This document shows positions 1 to 8,830 of a stretch of 64,000 nt of DNA, one piece after another. The stretch lies in the NCBI RefSeq assembly GCF_000730285.1, contig NZ_CP007174.1, positions 2,890,374 through 2,954,373 on the forward strand. The letters are read 5' to 3'. The notes beneath the pieces are model-generated. The model searched no databases. It was given only the letters and a program-made list of their open reading frames with translations, and was not told the origin of the DNA. This DNA is from Candidatus Nitrososphaera evergladensis SR1 (GTDB taxonomy: Archaea; Thermoproteota; Nitrososphaeria; Nitrososphaerales; Nitrososphaeraceae). The first letter of the stretch is position 1. Each line of letters opens with the position of its first letter. The position numbers and the translations under genes are program-made.

Positions 1-21
1 TCCAGAGTGAGAGTTTAGGAA

Positions 22-1119
22 ATGGTCGAAGCAGGAACAATAGTGGCAATTGCAATCATTGTAATCGTGTTTGGAATCGGCGGATTCTTTGCGTTCAGGC
101 GTATACAGCGAGCAAGGTTATTGAAGGGTCGATACGGTGGCAGCAGAACAAGAAGAACAACGCCGGACGGCGAGCCCCTGGAAGACCCACGCTCTTACAC
201 CGCTGGTAGTTCTGCCTTCAGGCGACTGCCCAAGATGATCATTTTGGTCGTCATCGGCTTGGTCGTGCTCACAACGATGCTCGCATCAAGCATCAAGCTG
301 GTCGAAGCCGGTAATAGAGGTGTCCTCTTGCAATTTGGCGCTGTTGACACCAACGTATCGCTGCCAGAAGGGCTACACATCGTTACACCTTTCCGTGACA
401 ACGTGCTTCAGATGGATGTGAGGACCCAAAAAACAAGCGAAGTTGCAGCGTCTGCATCAAAGGACCTTCAAGATGTCAGGACAGAAGTTGCTCTCAACTA
501 CCATTTGAATCCAGATAGTGCCCAAATAGTTTACCAGCAGCTTGGATTTGGCTACGCAGAGAGGGTCATAAGCCCTGCAATACAGGAATCAGTGAAACAG
601 GTCACTGCTAGGTTCAACGCAGAAGAGCTCATTACAAAGAGAGAGACGGTCAAGACAGAGATAGAAGAGCAGATCAAGCAGAGGCTGGCCAAATACAACA
701 TTATCGTGGAGATAATATCCATCACAGAATTCAAGTTCTCAGAGCAATTCACAAAGGCAGTCGAGTCAAAAGTCGAGGCTGAGCAGCGCGCCCTTCAGGC
801 GTCAAATGAACTTCGCAGAATCCAGATTGAAGCTCAGCAGGCCGAAGCGAAGGCAATTGGTGAACAAAAGGCCAACATCGCCCATGCGGAGGGTGTAAGG
901 CAGTCCAATGTGCTCCAAGCCGAGGGTGAGGCGCAGGCGATACAGATCATCGACCAGCGATTGAGGGAGAGTCCAAGCTACCTAGAGTGGCTCAAGACGC
1001 AAAGGTGGGATGGCAAGCTTCCGTTCGTAGTAGGCGGAGGAGATGGAGGAGCGACACCTTTCATACAAATACCTACAGGTGGGGAAGGAGCAGGACAAAA
1101 TGCGACGAGAACGCAGTGA
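22..1119 (+). CDS. Prohibitin-like SPFH/band 7 membrane protein
   Basis: The 365-residue protein has two hydrophobic stretches, near residues 8-25 and 72-92, followed by a band 7 (SPFH) domain from about residue 95 and a long Ala/Glu/Gln-rich helical region (about 240-310) typical of prohibitin-like proteins. SPFH proteins form membrane-bound oligomeric scaffolds that often help proteases or transporters. The start is the ATG at 22. A truncated paralog on the minus strand at 23369 is nearly identical over the SPFH core, so this copy appears to be the functional one. The next gene, an antiporter, is convergent. The family call is sure; the cellular role is inferred. Confidence 0.9.
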   Translation: MVEAGTIVAIAIIVIVFGIGGFFAFRRIQRARLLKGRYGGSRTRRTTPDGEPLEDPRSYTAGSSAFRRLPKMIILVVIGLVVLTTMLASSIKLVEAGNRGVLLQFGAVDTNVSLPEGLHIVTPFRDNVLQMDVRTQKTSEVAASASKDLQDVRTEVALNYHLNPDSAQIVYQQLGFGYAERVISPAIQESVKQVTARFNAEELITKRETVKTEIEEQIKQRLAKYNIIVEIISITEFKFSEQFTKAVESKVEAEQRALQASNELRRIQIEAQQAEAKAIGEQKANIAHAEGVRQSNVLQAEGEAQAIQIIDQRLRESPSYLEWLKTQRWDGKLPFVVGGGDGGATPFIQIPTGGEGAGQNATRTQ

Positions 1120-1500
1120 CAAAATCTCCCTAGTATGAACGCGAACGAGGAGGGCGCAGACAGTATAGAGGAGTATCTTTACGATATCTTCTCTACTTCG
1201 CTGTTCCTCTTTCCGCTAAACCTAAACAAACCTCTGAACCCTCATCCATGATAGAGGGACGGCAAGTGCGGTATTGAAAGAGTATCAAGCGCACCCCGAT
1301 AGCATATTCCGCAGATCGGAAGATTTCCCAAAATTCTAAATTCATGATTCCTCTCCTGAATAGTGTTTTTGTACCGGGTCACTTGGAGCTAAGAATTAAC
1401 GATTTTTGCGAAGCCTTATCTAGCAGAAAAATGCACATGCAAGGACCATAGTCGTTTCAGGGCCTCCCTACGTTAGGGGAGAAGGGGAACGAGAAGGTCC
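1120..1500. other. Convergent intergenic region, nothing recognised
   Basis: This 380-base gap separates two convergent genes. It has only a 38-codon open frame from the ATG at 1136, with no family resemblance. No RNA gene or strong hairpin was seen. Confidence 0.5.
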
Positions 1501-2742
1501 TTATTCAACTTTTGTAGTATCTGAAACAGCTGCGGGTTCATTTTTGTACGCTGCTTTAAGCCACAGTGGCGTTATGATTGTAGTCGCCGCAACCATGATG
1601 ATAACAGAGGTGTACACATCGCTGGTTATGGCTCCTGCAGATACGCCTACTCCTGCAACTATCAATCCTACTTCTCCTCTAGAAATCATGCCTATTCCAA
1701 CTTTCATTGCCTTGCCCTTGTCTTTGTTAAGGAATAGGAGAGAAGGCAAGCCTGTGCCAACAAGTTTAGTTACAATGGCTACCGCAACTAGTATCGCAGA
1801 GAAATACAGTACATTGAGATTCACACCTCTCAAATCCACTTGAGCGCCTATGATGGCAAAGAAAAGAGGTGCAAAAATGATCTGCAGCTTGTCGACATAC
1901 TCTTCCATCTGATGTATGACCTTAGTGCTTGCAACTGCCATACCTACGGCAAATGCGCCGACGATGGGTGACAATCCAACAAATGCTGCTAGTCCGGCAG
2001 CTCCAAAGAATGCAGCAGTGGCTACGCCTTCGATGCTGCCTTTTGACTTCCATAGTTTCTCTGTGTGAAGCAGCTTTGGAATGAGAAATATTGCGCCGAT
2101 GAGGAGCGCTGCAAACAATCCCAATATTTTCATAATGAGAAATGCTATCTCCATTATGTCCGGGGTGGTGTTGCCTGTCTGGACCATTGTAGTTACAACG
2201 GATAGGGCTGCGATTGCCAAAATGTCATCAACTATGGCGGCTCCCAAAATAAGACGGGCTTCTTTTGAATGCATTCTTCCAAGTTCTGTTAACACTTGGA
2301 TAGAGATCGCAATGCTTGTCGCCGTAAGTGCAGTTGCAATCAGCATAGACTCTAGAGCTGGAAGTCCAAATGCTTCGAATACATAGAAACCTACAAAGAA
2401 AGGTACAATCACTCCAAGCGAACCAACAGTAAACGCAGCAGCGCCTCCTCTGAGAAACTCCCTTGGCGTAATTTCAAGGCCTGCAATAAACAGGATTACG
2501 ATGGCAGAAATTTCGCCGATGTGCTTGACAGTTTCATCCAATACTACCAAAGGTTCACCGTTGAAAATAGGAATTGCACCAAGTGCGAAAGGTCCGACAA
2601 CTATTCCTGCAGTAAGCTCGCCAAGAACTATTGGCAGCTTGAATCTGGCAAAGAGTTCCGCAAAGATTTTTGCAGCAAACAGAAGTACGCCAATCGTAAT
2701 GATTACATGAATGAATGTTGTTGATGCTTCTTCCACTGCCAT
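1501..2742 (-). CDS. Kef/NapA-type cation:proton antiporter (CPA2), copy 1
   Basis: The 413-residue protein is almost entirely hydrophobic, with about 12 membrane segments. It carries the Asp-Asp pair in AIVDDILAI (near residue 170) that marks the ion-binding site of CPA2 sodium/proton or potassium/proton antiporters. No cytoplasmic TrkA domain is present. The protein exchanges a monovalent cation for protons across the cytoplasmic membrane and probably serves pH or salt homeostasis. The copy at 16331-17593 is nearly the same protein throughout, so this is a recent duplication. Which cation is carried cannot be read from the sequence. Confidence 0.92.
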   Translation of the reverse strand: MAVEEASTTFIHVIITIGVLLFAAKIFAELFARFKLPIVLGELTAGIVVGPFALGAIPIFNGEPLVVLDETVKHIGEISAIVILFIAGLEITPREFLRGGAAAFTVGSLGVIVPFFVGFYVFEAFGLPALESMLIATALTATSIAISIQVLTELGRMHSKEARLILGAAIVDDILAIAALSVVTTMVQTGNTTPDIMEIAFLIMKILGLFAALLIGAIFLIPKLLHTEKLWKSKGSIEGVATAAFFGAAGLAAFVGLSPIVGAFAVGMAVASTKVIHQMEEYVDKLQIIFAPLFFAIIGAQVDLRGVNLNVLYFSAILVAVAIVTKLVGTGLPSLLFLNKDKGKAMKVGIGMISRGEVGLIVAGVGVSAGAITSDVYTSVIIMVAATTIITPLWLKAAYKNEPAAVSDTTKVE

Positions 2743-2863
2743 TTTTTGCTAACCCTCACCAAGTACAGTATTTACAATTAAAGAGTGTATAGCCTCTGAC
2801 AGTTTGCCAACGGACTTCTTTCTCAGTCTTGCTTTTGTATTCATCTTTCTGAAGATGCAAGTA

Positions 2864-3916
2864 TTATACTACTCTCAAGTCAAATGGCACCAATACTGCT
2901 AGTATGACACCGATAATTACAGGCATTAACTTGCGCATCTTTGCATTGACTTTTGCCGCCTGCTCTTCCTTCTTGTGATCCACCAGTCGCATCTGCAGCA
3001 CCATGGAGACAAGGTTATTCAAAAAGAGCGCATAAGCAACTATCATCACTTTGTCCATTAAAGTCAAATAGCCTATTGGCGGGAGCTGACTTGCCGCAGC
3101 CAGATGCGCCGCCACGGCAGCCAATAAAGTTGATGCAGCAAGGCCAATGCGGGGAGGAAAGTTTGTGGGACTCATCCAGAAGGCAAGCATCGCTATGGTC
3201 GTAATTATGATGACAGGAAATATGGTCTTCAAAAACGCAGATAATGCGGCCCTCTGTATGTCAAATGAAAAGATGTACCTTGAATAGCTCTGGTCAGGGT
3301 ATTGGTGGACTATAACACTCTGTTCGGTCTTTCCAAGATTCCATCCCGGCACGTTTACAAGACTATCGTATCCGCTTGATACAGTATCCGGGACAAACAC
3401 GAGTTTGTCAACAGTTTCGAAGCCTTCAACTTCCACTGTGACCTCCTGAGTGTCGAATGGATAGTTCCTAAAGTCCATATTCTTTAGGAAAGTCCCCTTT
3501 ACCCTGACTTCATAATAGTTAGGCTCAATACGGCTTGGCTCTATCTTTGCATTCATAGAGTTCATGAAGTCAAATGTGGGTTTCTGTTTCGTAAAATCTA
3601 CAGTGGAGTTTGATGCAGAAGCTAGCCAGAAGTAAAAATCCAAGTCGTAAGAGCCTGTTTGGAGATCGACTTTTCCTATGTTAAGGAGATAGACGCCTGC
3701 AGAAAGACGCTCCGGCTCTGCGGCAGAAGAAGCAATGCCGCCACTATTGCTATCATCCGGAGTAGTAGTTTGTCCATACGCTTCCTTTATGGAATGAAAA
3801 GGATTCAAAGGTACAAGGCCCATCAACGATAATGAAGAAGATGACGATAGTACTAATCCTACCAATGTCAGAGATAACATCGCCAAAATCAGAGTTTTTA
3901 GTTGATGCTTATGCAA
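2864..3916 (-). CDS. Pentameric ligand-gated ion channel (Cys-loop receptor superfamily, prokaryotic type)
   Basis: Numbered from the TTG at 3916, the 350-residue protein has a signal peptide, an extracellular beta domain (about 60-225) with the Pro-loop signature NYPFDTQ in place of the disulphide Cys-loop, and four membrane helices at about 228-249, 256-280, 285-310 and 329-349. The pore helix begins PPRIGLAASTLL, which resembles the PARVGL start of glycine and GABA-A receptor pores, with Leu at the 9' gate position. This predicts a gated, possibly anion-selective channel. I chose the TTG because an AT-rich TATA-like box lies about 28 nt upstream and the longer frame would overlap the divergent Usp gene. 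The ligand is unknown. Confidence 0.88.
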   Translation of the reverse strand: MHKHQLKTLILAMLSLTLVGLVLSSSSSLSLMGLVPLNPFHSIKEAYGQTTTPDDSNSGGIASSAAEPERLSAGVYLLNIGKVDLQTGSYDLDFYFWLASASNSTVDFTKQKPTFDFMNSMNAKIEPSRIEPNYYEVRVKGTFLKNMDFRNYPFDTQEVTVEVEGFETVDKLVFVPDTVSSGYDSLVNVPGWNLGKTEQSVIVHQYPDQSYSRYIFSFDIQRAALSAFLKTIFPVIIITTIAMLAFWMSPTNFPPRIGLAASTLLAAVAAHLAAASQLPPIGYLTLMDKVMIVAYALFLNNLVSMVLQMRLVDHKKEEQAAKVNAKMRKLMPVIIGVILAVLVPFDLRVV

Positions 3917-3939
3917 CTTTCCTTCCTTGACGGTCCTTC

Positions 3940-3951
3940 TACATAATATTA
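3940..3951 (-). promoter_or_regulatory. TATA-like box of the ion channel gene
   Basis: On the minus strand the bases read TTAATATTATG, about 25-30 nt before the TTG at 3916. This fits an archaeal TATA box with a leaderless transcript. Inferred from spacing and composition only. Confidence 0.45.
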
Positions 3952-3981
3952 ATCTACGTTGGAACCTGAATATAGTTATAT

Positions 3982-4504
3982 GTGAAAACAGAATCAAAGG
4001 CAAAGACAATTCTACTGCCGTTTGACGGTTCTAGCGCTTCCAATCGGGCGATCGAGACTGTGACGGATATGGTTCTCGCTAGCAGTGAAAGAGAATACCG
4101 AATCATTATTTTACACGTAATTCCGCAAGTTGACACTACTCCTCTCCTTGAGGAGTTTATGAAGCGAGAAGCCGACACCACTGGTAATAACAGTGGATCG
4201 CCAAAAGCTGATGACTATTTGCAGACAATGTACAAGCAGGAGTCAGATGCCGCCAAAAAAGAGCTAGAGCGCAAAAAAGGCGACTTGGCATGGAACTTAA
4301 AGAGCTCGAAAGGCTACAATAGAGACTTCGATCTTAATTGGCAATGCAGCTAATCAAATACTCAAGTGTGCCGCAAAGGAGCAGTCCGACGTTATTGTAA
4401 TCGGCAGTAACAGTCGAAATATTGTTGATAGAATTAGAGGGCTTGGCAGCGTGGCAAGAAAAGTAGCAGAGGATGCACCTTGTCAGGTTTTGATTGTTCG
4501 TTGA
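3982..4504 (+). pseudogene. Universal stress protein (UspA family), frameshifted
   Basis: The first frame (GTG at 3982 to a stop at 4353) starts with the Usp opening ILLPFDGSSASNRAIE. The end of the domain, including the nucleotide-binding element VIGSNSRNIVDRIRGLGSVAR and the final strand CQVLIVR, lies in another frame and ends at 4504. The frame changes near 4295-4315, and the total length is one base more than a multiple of three. A single indel therefore broke an otherwise complete Usp gene. It is divergent from the ion channel gene and its start overlaps that promoter. A sequencing error is the alternative. Confidence 0.85.
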
Positions 4505-4769
4505 GTTCAGGAGGAGGCAAGGTTTCTCTGTAATGTCAACGAGTATTCTAAAATTTGAGCATATGCATGTTTCATAGTTAAATTGGAAAACAGGCTCGGC
4601 AATGGATAGTCTTAATTAACTATGCTAAACCCGATGGCAGACCCCATCTTTATCTCTGTTGTGATGTTAGTGGACCCGACGAAATGCTGCGACTCATCTA
4701 AGAGTATTGCGCATCTCTTGAACTGAAACGCAATAGGTTAAACTTTTCCTAGATATGCAGAATTTCTTT
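4505..4769. other. Intergenic region, nothing recognised
   Basis: No open frame with protein character and no RNA-like structure was seen between the broken Usp gene and the remnant that follows. Confidence 0.4.
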
Positions 4770-5009
4770 TCAACAAGCCTTGTCAATTTTCTCTATTACA
4801 CATTGATATCCCATCGATATCCATCCTTCGATTACGATCTTTGTTACCTTGTACGACGACGGGTTGACTGCGTGGTTCATTAAATACACATAGCCATACT
4901 GGTTGTTGAACCACATCATTGGTGTAAGCTGCTCCAGAGTAAACTTGCAGCCCGCGTGCCTTGGTTCAGAGGAATCTTCGCACCACCACTTTTGAAACGC
5001 TTGGTGGCA
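4770..5009 (-). pseudogene. 3' remnant of an unknown gene
   Basis: A minus-strand frame of 79 codons reads like real protein, for example TLEQLTPMMWFNNQYGYVYL and GWISMGYQCVIEKIDKAC. It has no start codon upstream of two internal Met codons and is closed upstream by a TAG. The 5' half overlaps the phage-like fragment on the other strand. I do not recognise the family. The likely reading is a gene tail cut off when the neighbouring fragment arrived. Confidence 0.4.
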
Positions 5010-5396
5010 CTAAAAGCAAAAGAATACGGAAACAGAGTCCTCTCCGATTCGGCCCACCCTGGACTCATCAGGAGCCTTATAGAGGAGCATCAAGTCAGCG
5101 CTCAACCAATCAGATTCAACGAACAACTATCACAAATGACAGCCAAGAGCTCAAGAGCAATCAAGGAAGAACGAGTTAGAATACATCCAACATTCAAGGA
5201 CCACCTGTTAGAGCAGCTAATGACAGCATTCTACGATGGAAGAGGGCATACTGACAAAATAAAGGGCACCTTCGACCTTGGAGACGCTTTTCTAATGAGA
5301 ATTAGTAATTTCAGAACCGGAGAGCTTGAGGTAATCAACAACCTCTGCAACTTCAAAGTCTCCAAGATTTCTTCTGTGCCATTAATTTTATCCTAG
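4956..5396 (+). pseudogene. Possible terminase-large-subunit-like C-terminal fragment
   Basis: The 146-residue frame contains KAKEYGNRV, then PIRFNEQLSQMTAKSSRAIKEE, RVRIHPTFKDHLLEQL, and finally KGTFDLGDAFLMRI. This order (a turn before a conserved Glu/Arg helix, a patch near an LGDAF element) reminds me of the nuclease half of phage terminase large subunits. The N-terminal ATPase part is absent and there is no convincing start. It is probably a provirus relic. The assignment comes from pattern memory only. Confidence 0.35.
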
Positions 5397-5461
5397 ACAG
5401 GACAATCATCTGCAACATAGATCTGCGAGACTCTTTTATCAAATTACCTCGAATATATCTC

Positions 5462-5806
5462 ATGAAAAATAGAAGTAGGCTGGATATTGCAGCTGCAGTC
5501 CTAGACATCGCTGAAAGCGGAGCTAGGAAAACAGAAATAATGTATCAAGCGTTCCTTTCGTTTCCACAACTAGAGGAATACTTGGAAATTCTGCAAAGTA
5601 GAGGGATGCTAGAATATACCGCGGGCAAGAAAAGATACAATACCACAAAAGAGGGAAAGAAGTTCTTGCAGGGCTACAAAGAAGTAGGCAGGTTTCTTAT
5701 GCCACAGTCCAACAAGCTAACAACGCCGGAAATCAATGAGCTTAGGCAAAGAAAGGATATGGTGGGGCAATGGAAAGCTGGGGAAGAAGTTACAATCACA
5801 AAATAG
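5462..5806 (+). CDS. Winged-helix DNA-binding protein
   Basis: The 114-residue protein begins MKNRSRLDIAAAVLDIAE, followed by GARKTEIMYQAFLSFPQLEEYLEIL and a wing with GMLEYTAGKKRYNTTKEGKKFL. This is the common thaumarchaeal stand-alone winged-helix layout (HTH_45-like). It presumably binds DNA as a local transcription regulator; the target is unknown. The ATG at 5462 directly follows an AT-rich stretch, suggesting a leaderless or short leader. Confidence 0.75.
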   Translation: MKNRSRLDIAAAVLDIAESGARKTEIMYQAFLSFPQLEEYLEILQSRGMLEYTAGKKRYNTTKEGKKFLQGYKEVGRFLMPQSNKLTTPEINELRQRKDMVGQWKAGEEVTITK

Positions 5807-5881
5807 TTCAGGATTAATCCTGTTATTTTTCATCTTAAATTTCCTACTAATGCTATTCCTCATTACCTCATATCCGGGTTC

Positions 5882-6019
5882 ATGAGACGCTATGCCATCG
5901 AAAAACGGTTGATAAATAGTCAGAAGATTCTAGTCATATCCGCGCTGTTAACGCTCGCTGGTAGCATTTTTGCGACGTACAAAATAAAGAACTTGGAAAA
6001 GAGACGCGGTATCAGTTAA
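5882..6019 (+). CDS. Small single-span membrane protein (45 aa)
   Basis: The frame starts MRRYAIEKRLINSQKI, has one hydrophobic segment (ILVISALLTLAGSIFATY) and ends with the basic tail KIKNLEKRRGIS. The layout of a charged start, one membrane span and a KxKxLE-type end recurs in a damaged frame near 32160-32271, which supports coding. The function is unknown. Confidence 0.45.
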   Translation: MRRYAIEKRLINSQKILVISALLTLAGSIFATYKIKNLEKRRGIS

Positions 6020-6323
6020 CAAAAATATCATTCTAAGCAGTATCTGATCCTGTCCTGTTATTATATGCCGACGATGAGGAGAGACGGGGACGGTTTGCAG
6101 GTGTTGGCCAGGTTGTTCTCTGTATTCATGATATAAGACGTTCGATTAACATAGTTATCTTGCACAAAAGATGCACATAATTTGATATAATATGTCAAAT
6201 AATGCAGAAACTGTCGCATTTACGAATCATTAGGTAAGGAGCTAAGCATAAGCACTAAAACCTGACTATGTTAATTCCTCTTCGTGAGGTTTTGGATTGA
6301 ATATCATACCATTGGTGGGCGGC
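6020..6323. other. AT-rich intergenic region, nothing recognised
   Basis: No protein-like frame or RNA structure was seen. The stretch precedes a damaged winged-helix gene. Confidence 0.4.
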
Positions 6324-6597
6324 ATGACTTCTCACGAGTGACTTTCAGGAGTTCAAGAAAGCGCACGAGTTAACTGGACTGCCTCAGGCTCTGTTCATTC
6401 TAAGTTGTCTGCATCGAGGATTACCAGAAAGAGAAATTATCGAGAGGTTGGATAATGACTCGCAGCTCGTAGAAATTTGGATAAAGTTTCTTTCGGATAT
6501 GGGCTGGCTAATCAAAGTTAGGTCAAATAACAGATGGTTACTTACAGACATGGGAAAGATTGAGCTAGCCGAGGAATGGACTCTTGTGGTAGCATAG
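6324..6597 (+). pseudogene. Winged-helix protein with a frameshift near its start
   Basis: From 6340 to 6597 one frame encodes an 85-residue winged-helix-like protein: DFQEFKKAHELTGLPQALF, GLPEREIIERLDND, WIKFLSDMGWLIKVRSNNRW, LLTDMGKIELAEEW. Its only reasonable start, the ATG at 6324 (MTSHE), is one base out of frame, as if a T had been inserted at about 6339. The domain resembles the regulator at 5462 in size and layout. The gene is probably inactive, unless an unusual start is used. Confidence 0.5.
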
Positions 6598-7031
6598 CTT
6601 CATTACGTTAGTAGAATGTCGCTAGATTAACCTGGTTACGGCACTACTCTTTTAGTTTCTGCAGTTCACTTACCAATGACTAATTCACTAGATTCGCCTC
6701 TAAAGGATTAGTCATGCAACCTGTTCACAGGGGCCTGAAAGCTTGGGGTTAGAAAGCAAGTGAGTAATGCCTTTCTTTTTCACAAACTGAATTAGGAAAC
6801 TGCCTGCGCTCCTGCTTAACATCATCGGAAGTTAGCAGAATGGATACACAACAGGGGCGCAGTAGATGTCCGGTATCCCCCTTGCTCTACTCTACATTTA
6901 TTACTAATAAGATTATTGTATCTTGATCTTGTCGCTCTTTACTTAAAACATTACATATATGCTGCGCCGATCATGCAATTTCTGGCATCTTTTGATATAG
7001 AGTATGTTAGCGATCGAGTGGATGCGCAGTG
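6598..7031. other. Intergenic region, nothing recognised
   Basis: About 430 bases without a convincing frame, repeat or RNA gene. Confidence 0.4.
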
Positions 7032-7118
7032 ATGTATCAATTCGTGAGGTGCAGAAGATGTGGAAAGAAGGATCTCTTAGGCATTAAACCAGGACAAAGC
7101 CTCGAGTGGTGGCGGTAG
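7032..7118 (+). CDS. Tiny CxxC peptide or zinc-ribbon remnant
   Basis: A 28-codon frame, MYQFVRCRRCGKKDLLGI..., ends in EWWR. One Cys-x-x-Cys knuckle is present, but a second pair is missing, so it is either a remnant of a zinc ribbon or chance. It lies just after the stop of the convergent Usp gene. Confidence 0.2.
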   Translation: MYQFVRCRRCGKKDLLGIKPGQSLEWWR

Positions 7119-7134
7119 TGCAAGAGATATACTC

Positions 7135-7599
7135 TCACTTTACAATCAAAACGGGGCAAGATGCATGATTTGAGACTGCATGGGATACGCTTCCAAGCAG
7201 CAATTCCTTGACACCGCTGGTTCCGCTGCTTCCTACTATTATTAGGTCAGCATCACTCTGCTTTGCAGAAGTAATAATTACTTTGGCAGGGCTTCCTTCC
7301 TTTATCAAGTAATCGATTGTAATTGTCGTTGTCTCTCCAGCTCTGATTCCAAATTGCATTTCCACGCGAGATTTGAGCTGTGCAATCAAATGGTCCCCTT
7401 CCTTTCGCAAAGAGTCGGCCAACTGTGCGGCTGATACACCCTCTTCGCCTGCCACAGGAGGCGTAACCACGTGCAAGACCGAGATGTTTGCTCCTGTCAC
7501 CATTGATAACCGCACTGCATAATCAAAGGCCCTAACAGCGTGCTCGGACTTGTCTACTGCGACTAGGATTTTTGTGAACGGTGCGACATTTCCTTCCAA
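7135..7599 (-). CDS. Universal stress protein (UspA family)
   Basis: The 154-residue protein is a complete single Usp domain. It opens with KILVAVDKSEHAVRAFDYA, has the nucleotide-binding element VGSSGTSGVKELLLGSVSHAV near residues 122-142, and ends CPVLIVK. Usp proteins bind ATP or act as stress-responsive dimers in the cytoplasm. The start is a TTG at 7599, aligned with the ATG of the close paralog at 32568, which is frameshifted. This is the intact member of that pair. Confidence 0.92.
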   Translation of the reverse strand: MEGNVAPFTKILVAVDKSEHAVRAFDYAVRLSMVTGANISVLHVVTPPVAGEEGVSAAQLADSLRKEGDHLIAQLKSRVEMQFGIRAGETTTITIDYLIKEGSPAKVIITSAKQSDADLIIVGSSGTSGVKELLLGSVSHAVSNHASCPVLIVK

Positions 7600-7776
7600 G
7601 CCTCATCCTCATCCCATTGATTGTTCTTATATTCTGCATATGATGCACACCATATTAATTGCCTCTGCTGTCGCATCTTGCTTCCAAGGACCGGAGAAGC
7701 GCCTTACAGGCCAATGGGATGGCAGAGCAGTTGTCGGATGGTTTCTGCCAATTCCTTCACTTAAGTGGTCAGATTC

Positions 7777-8022
7777 ATGAAAAAAGAGAAAAGGATCAAG
7801 CGTGCTAATTCCAGTGTATACAAAATGGATCGTGACTTTATCATACTTGCTGCCATCCTTGTAGCCATTGGCCTTGCGGGCATCTATGCGGGATTGATTA
7901 GTCATCCAATAATGTACATAAACTCGGCAGTTCTCTTTGGATATGCAGGCTATGTGACTTGGCAAAGCTTTAGAGTTCGGAAAGCTGCAACAACAAGGAG
8001 AAGAAAAAAGGAAGTGATCTAG
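7777..8022 (+). CDS. Small two-span membrane protein
   Basis: The frame from the ATG at 7777 gives 81 residues with a basic N-terminus, two hydrophobic segments (FIILAAILVAIGLAGIYAG and ILFGYAGYV-like) and a strongly basic tail, RKAATTRRRKKEVI. A shorter start at 7825 would remove the basic leader. The gene is divergent from the upstream Usp gene and convergent with the DUF202 gene. No function is recognised. Confidence 0.55.
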   Translation: MKKEKRIKRANSSVYKMDRDFIILAAILVAIGLAGIYAGLISHPIMYINSAVLFGYAGYVTWQSFRVRKAATTRRRKKEVI

Positions 8023-8040
8023 AACCTTATGAAGAAGACT

Positions 8041-8466
8041 TCAAGGCAAGGATACAATCAAGAGATAAACTATGGTAACGCCGCCAAAGATGGCTAGCAA
8101 TACTGCGCCAGTATATACGACGCTCTTCTTTGGAACATACACACCGCTTTCAATCTGTCTATTGCCATCTCTGTAGCTTTTGAGCGCGTAAAATATCAAT
8201 CCCACTCCAAGGGCAATCATCATGACTCCAAGAATGGAAGAAAAGGAGTGTTCTGGGAGTACAATGTTTGTAGTAGTAGTAGAAGCCGTTGCCGCAGCCT
8301 CTCGCTGAATAACTAACTGAAACTCACGTAGGAAAAGGCCAAACCTTGCTACTACAAAACCGAGACCAATAAGAGCAATGGATGTCCTCAACCACGATAG
8401 AAAGGTTCTCTCATTTGCCAGGTATTGCTGTGTTAGGTCAATGGGTCTTCTTCCATCTTCCGGCAT
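8041..8466 (-). CDS. DUF202 (YidH-like) membrane protein
   Basis: The 141-residue protein shows the family signature QQYLANERTFLSWLRTSIALIGLGFVVARF near the N-terminus, then two further hydrophobic segments. DUF202 proteins are small integral membrane proteins of unknown activity. The segment ESGVYVPKKSVVY helps to align the damaged paralog at 39759-40336. The start ATG at 8466 is the only one fitting the family. Confidence 0.88.
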   Translation of the reverse strand: MPEDGRRPIDLTQQYLANERTFLSWLRTSIALIGLGFVVARFGLFLREFQLVIQREAAATASTTTTNIVLPEHSFSSILGVMMIALGVGLIFYALKSYRDGNRQIESGVYVPKKSVVYTGAVLLAIFGGVTIVYLLIVSLP

Positions 8467-8830
8467 ATCCTTAACTGTCCAATCTTCGTCTGCATTCCTT
8501 TAAAAACACGCCTTCCTTTCTCCTTCTCTTGTGCTTGAATGTTTTAAACAAAACTTCAAGCAGTAAAAGAGATAAAACTCCAATCATACGGGAATATCTT
8601 TGGAGGATTTTTACCGCCGTGTGCTCGATTCTGCTGAATCCACGCCGTAATCGCCCGTATTGCCAGACACAAGCTGTGACCCACATATGTACGCTTATTC
8701 ATTTTGGTATAGAACATACAGAACGGCTGAGGGCCTATGAATTATACCAAGTGAAGAGAAGAGGGAAGAGCAGATTAGAGCCTAGTCCCTCATGTCACAC
8801 GTCAAGCTCTTCTCGCTCCCACCTTTGCTC
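8467..8830. other. Intergenic region, nothing recognised
   Basis: Open frames on both strands here have no protein character. Confidence 0.4.

Noticed and set aside
2081..2710. Long plus-strand frames inside the antiporter gene
   Set aside because: They mirror the minus-strand antiporter codons, occur again inside the second antiporter copy, and have no protein character of their own.
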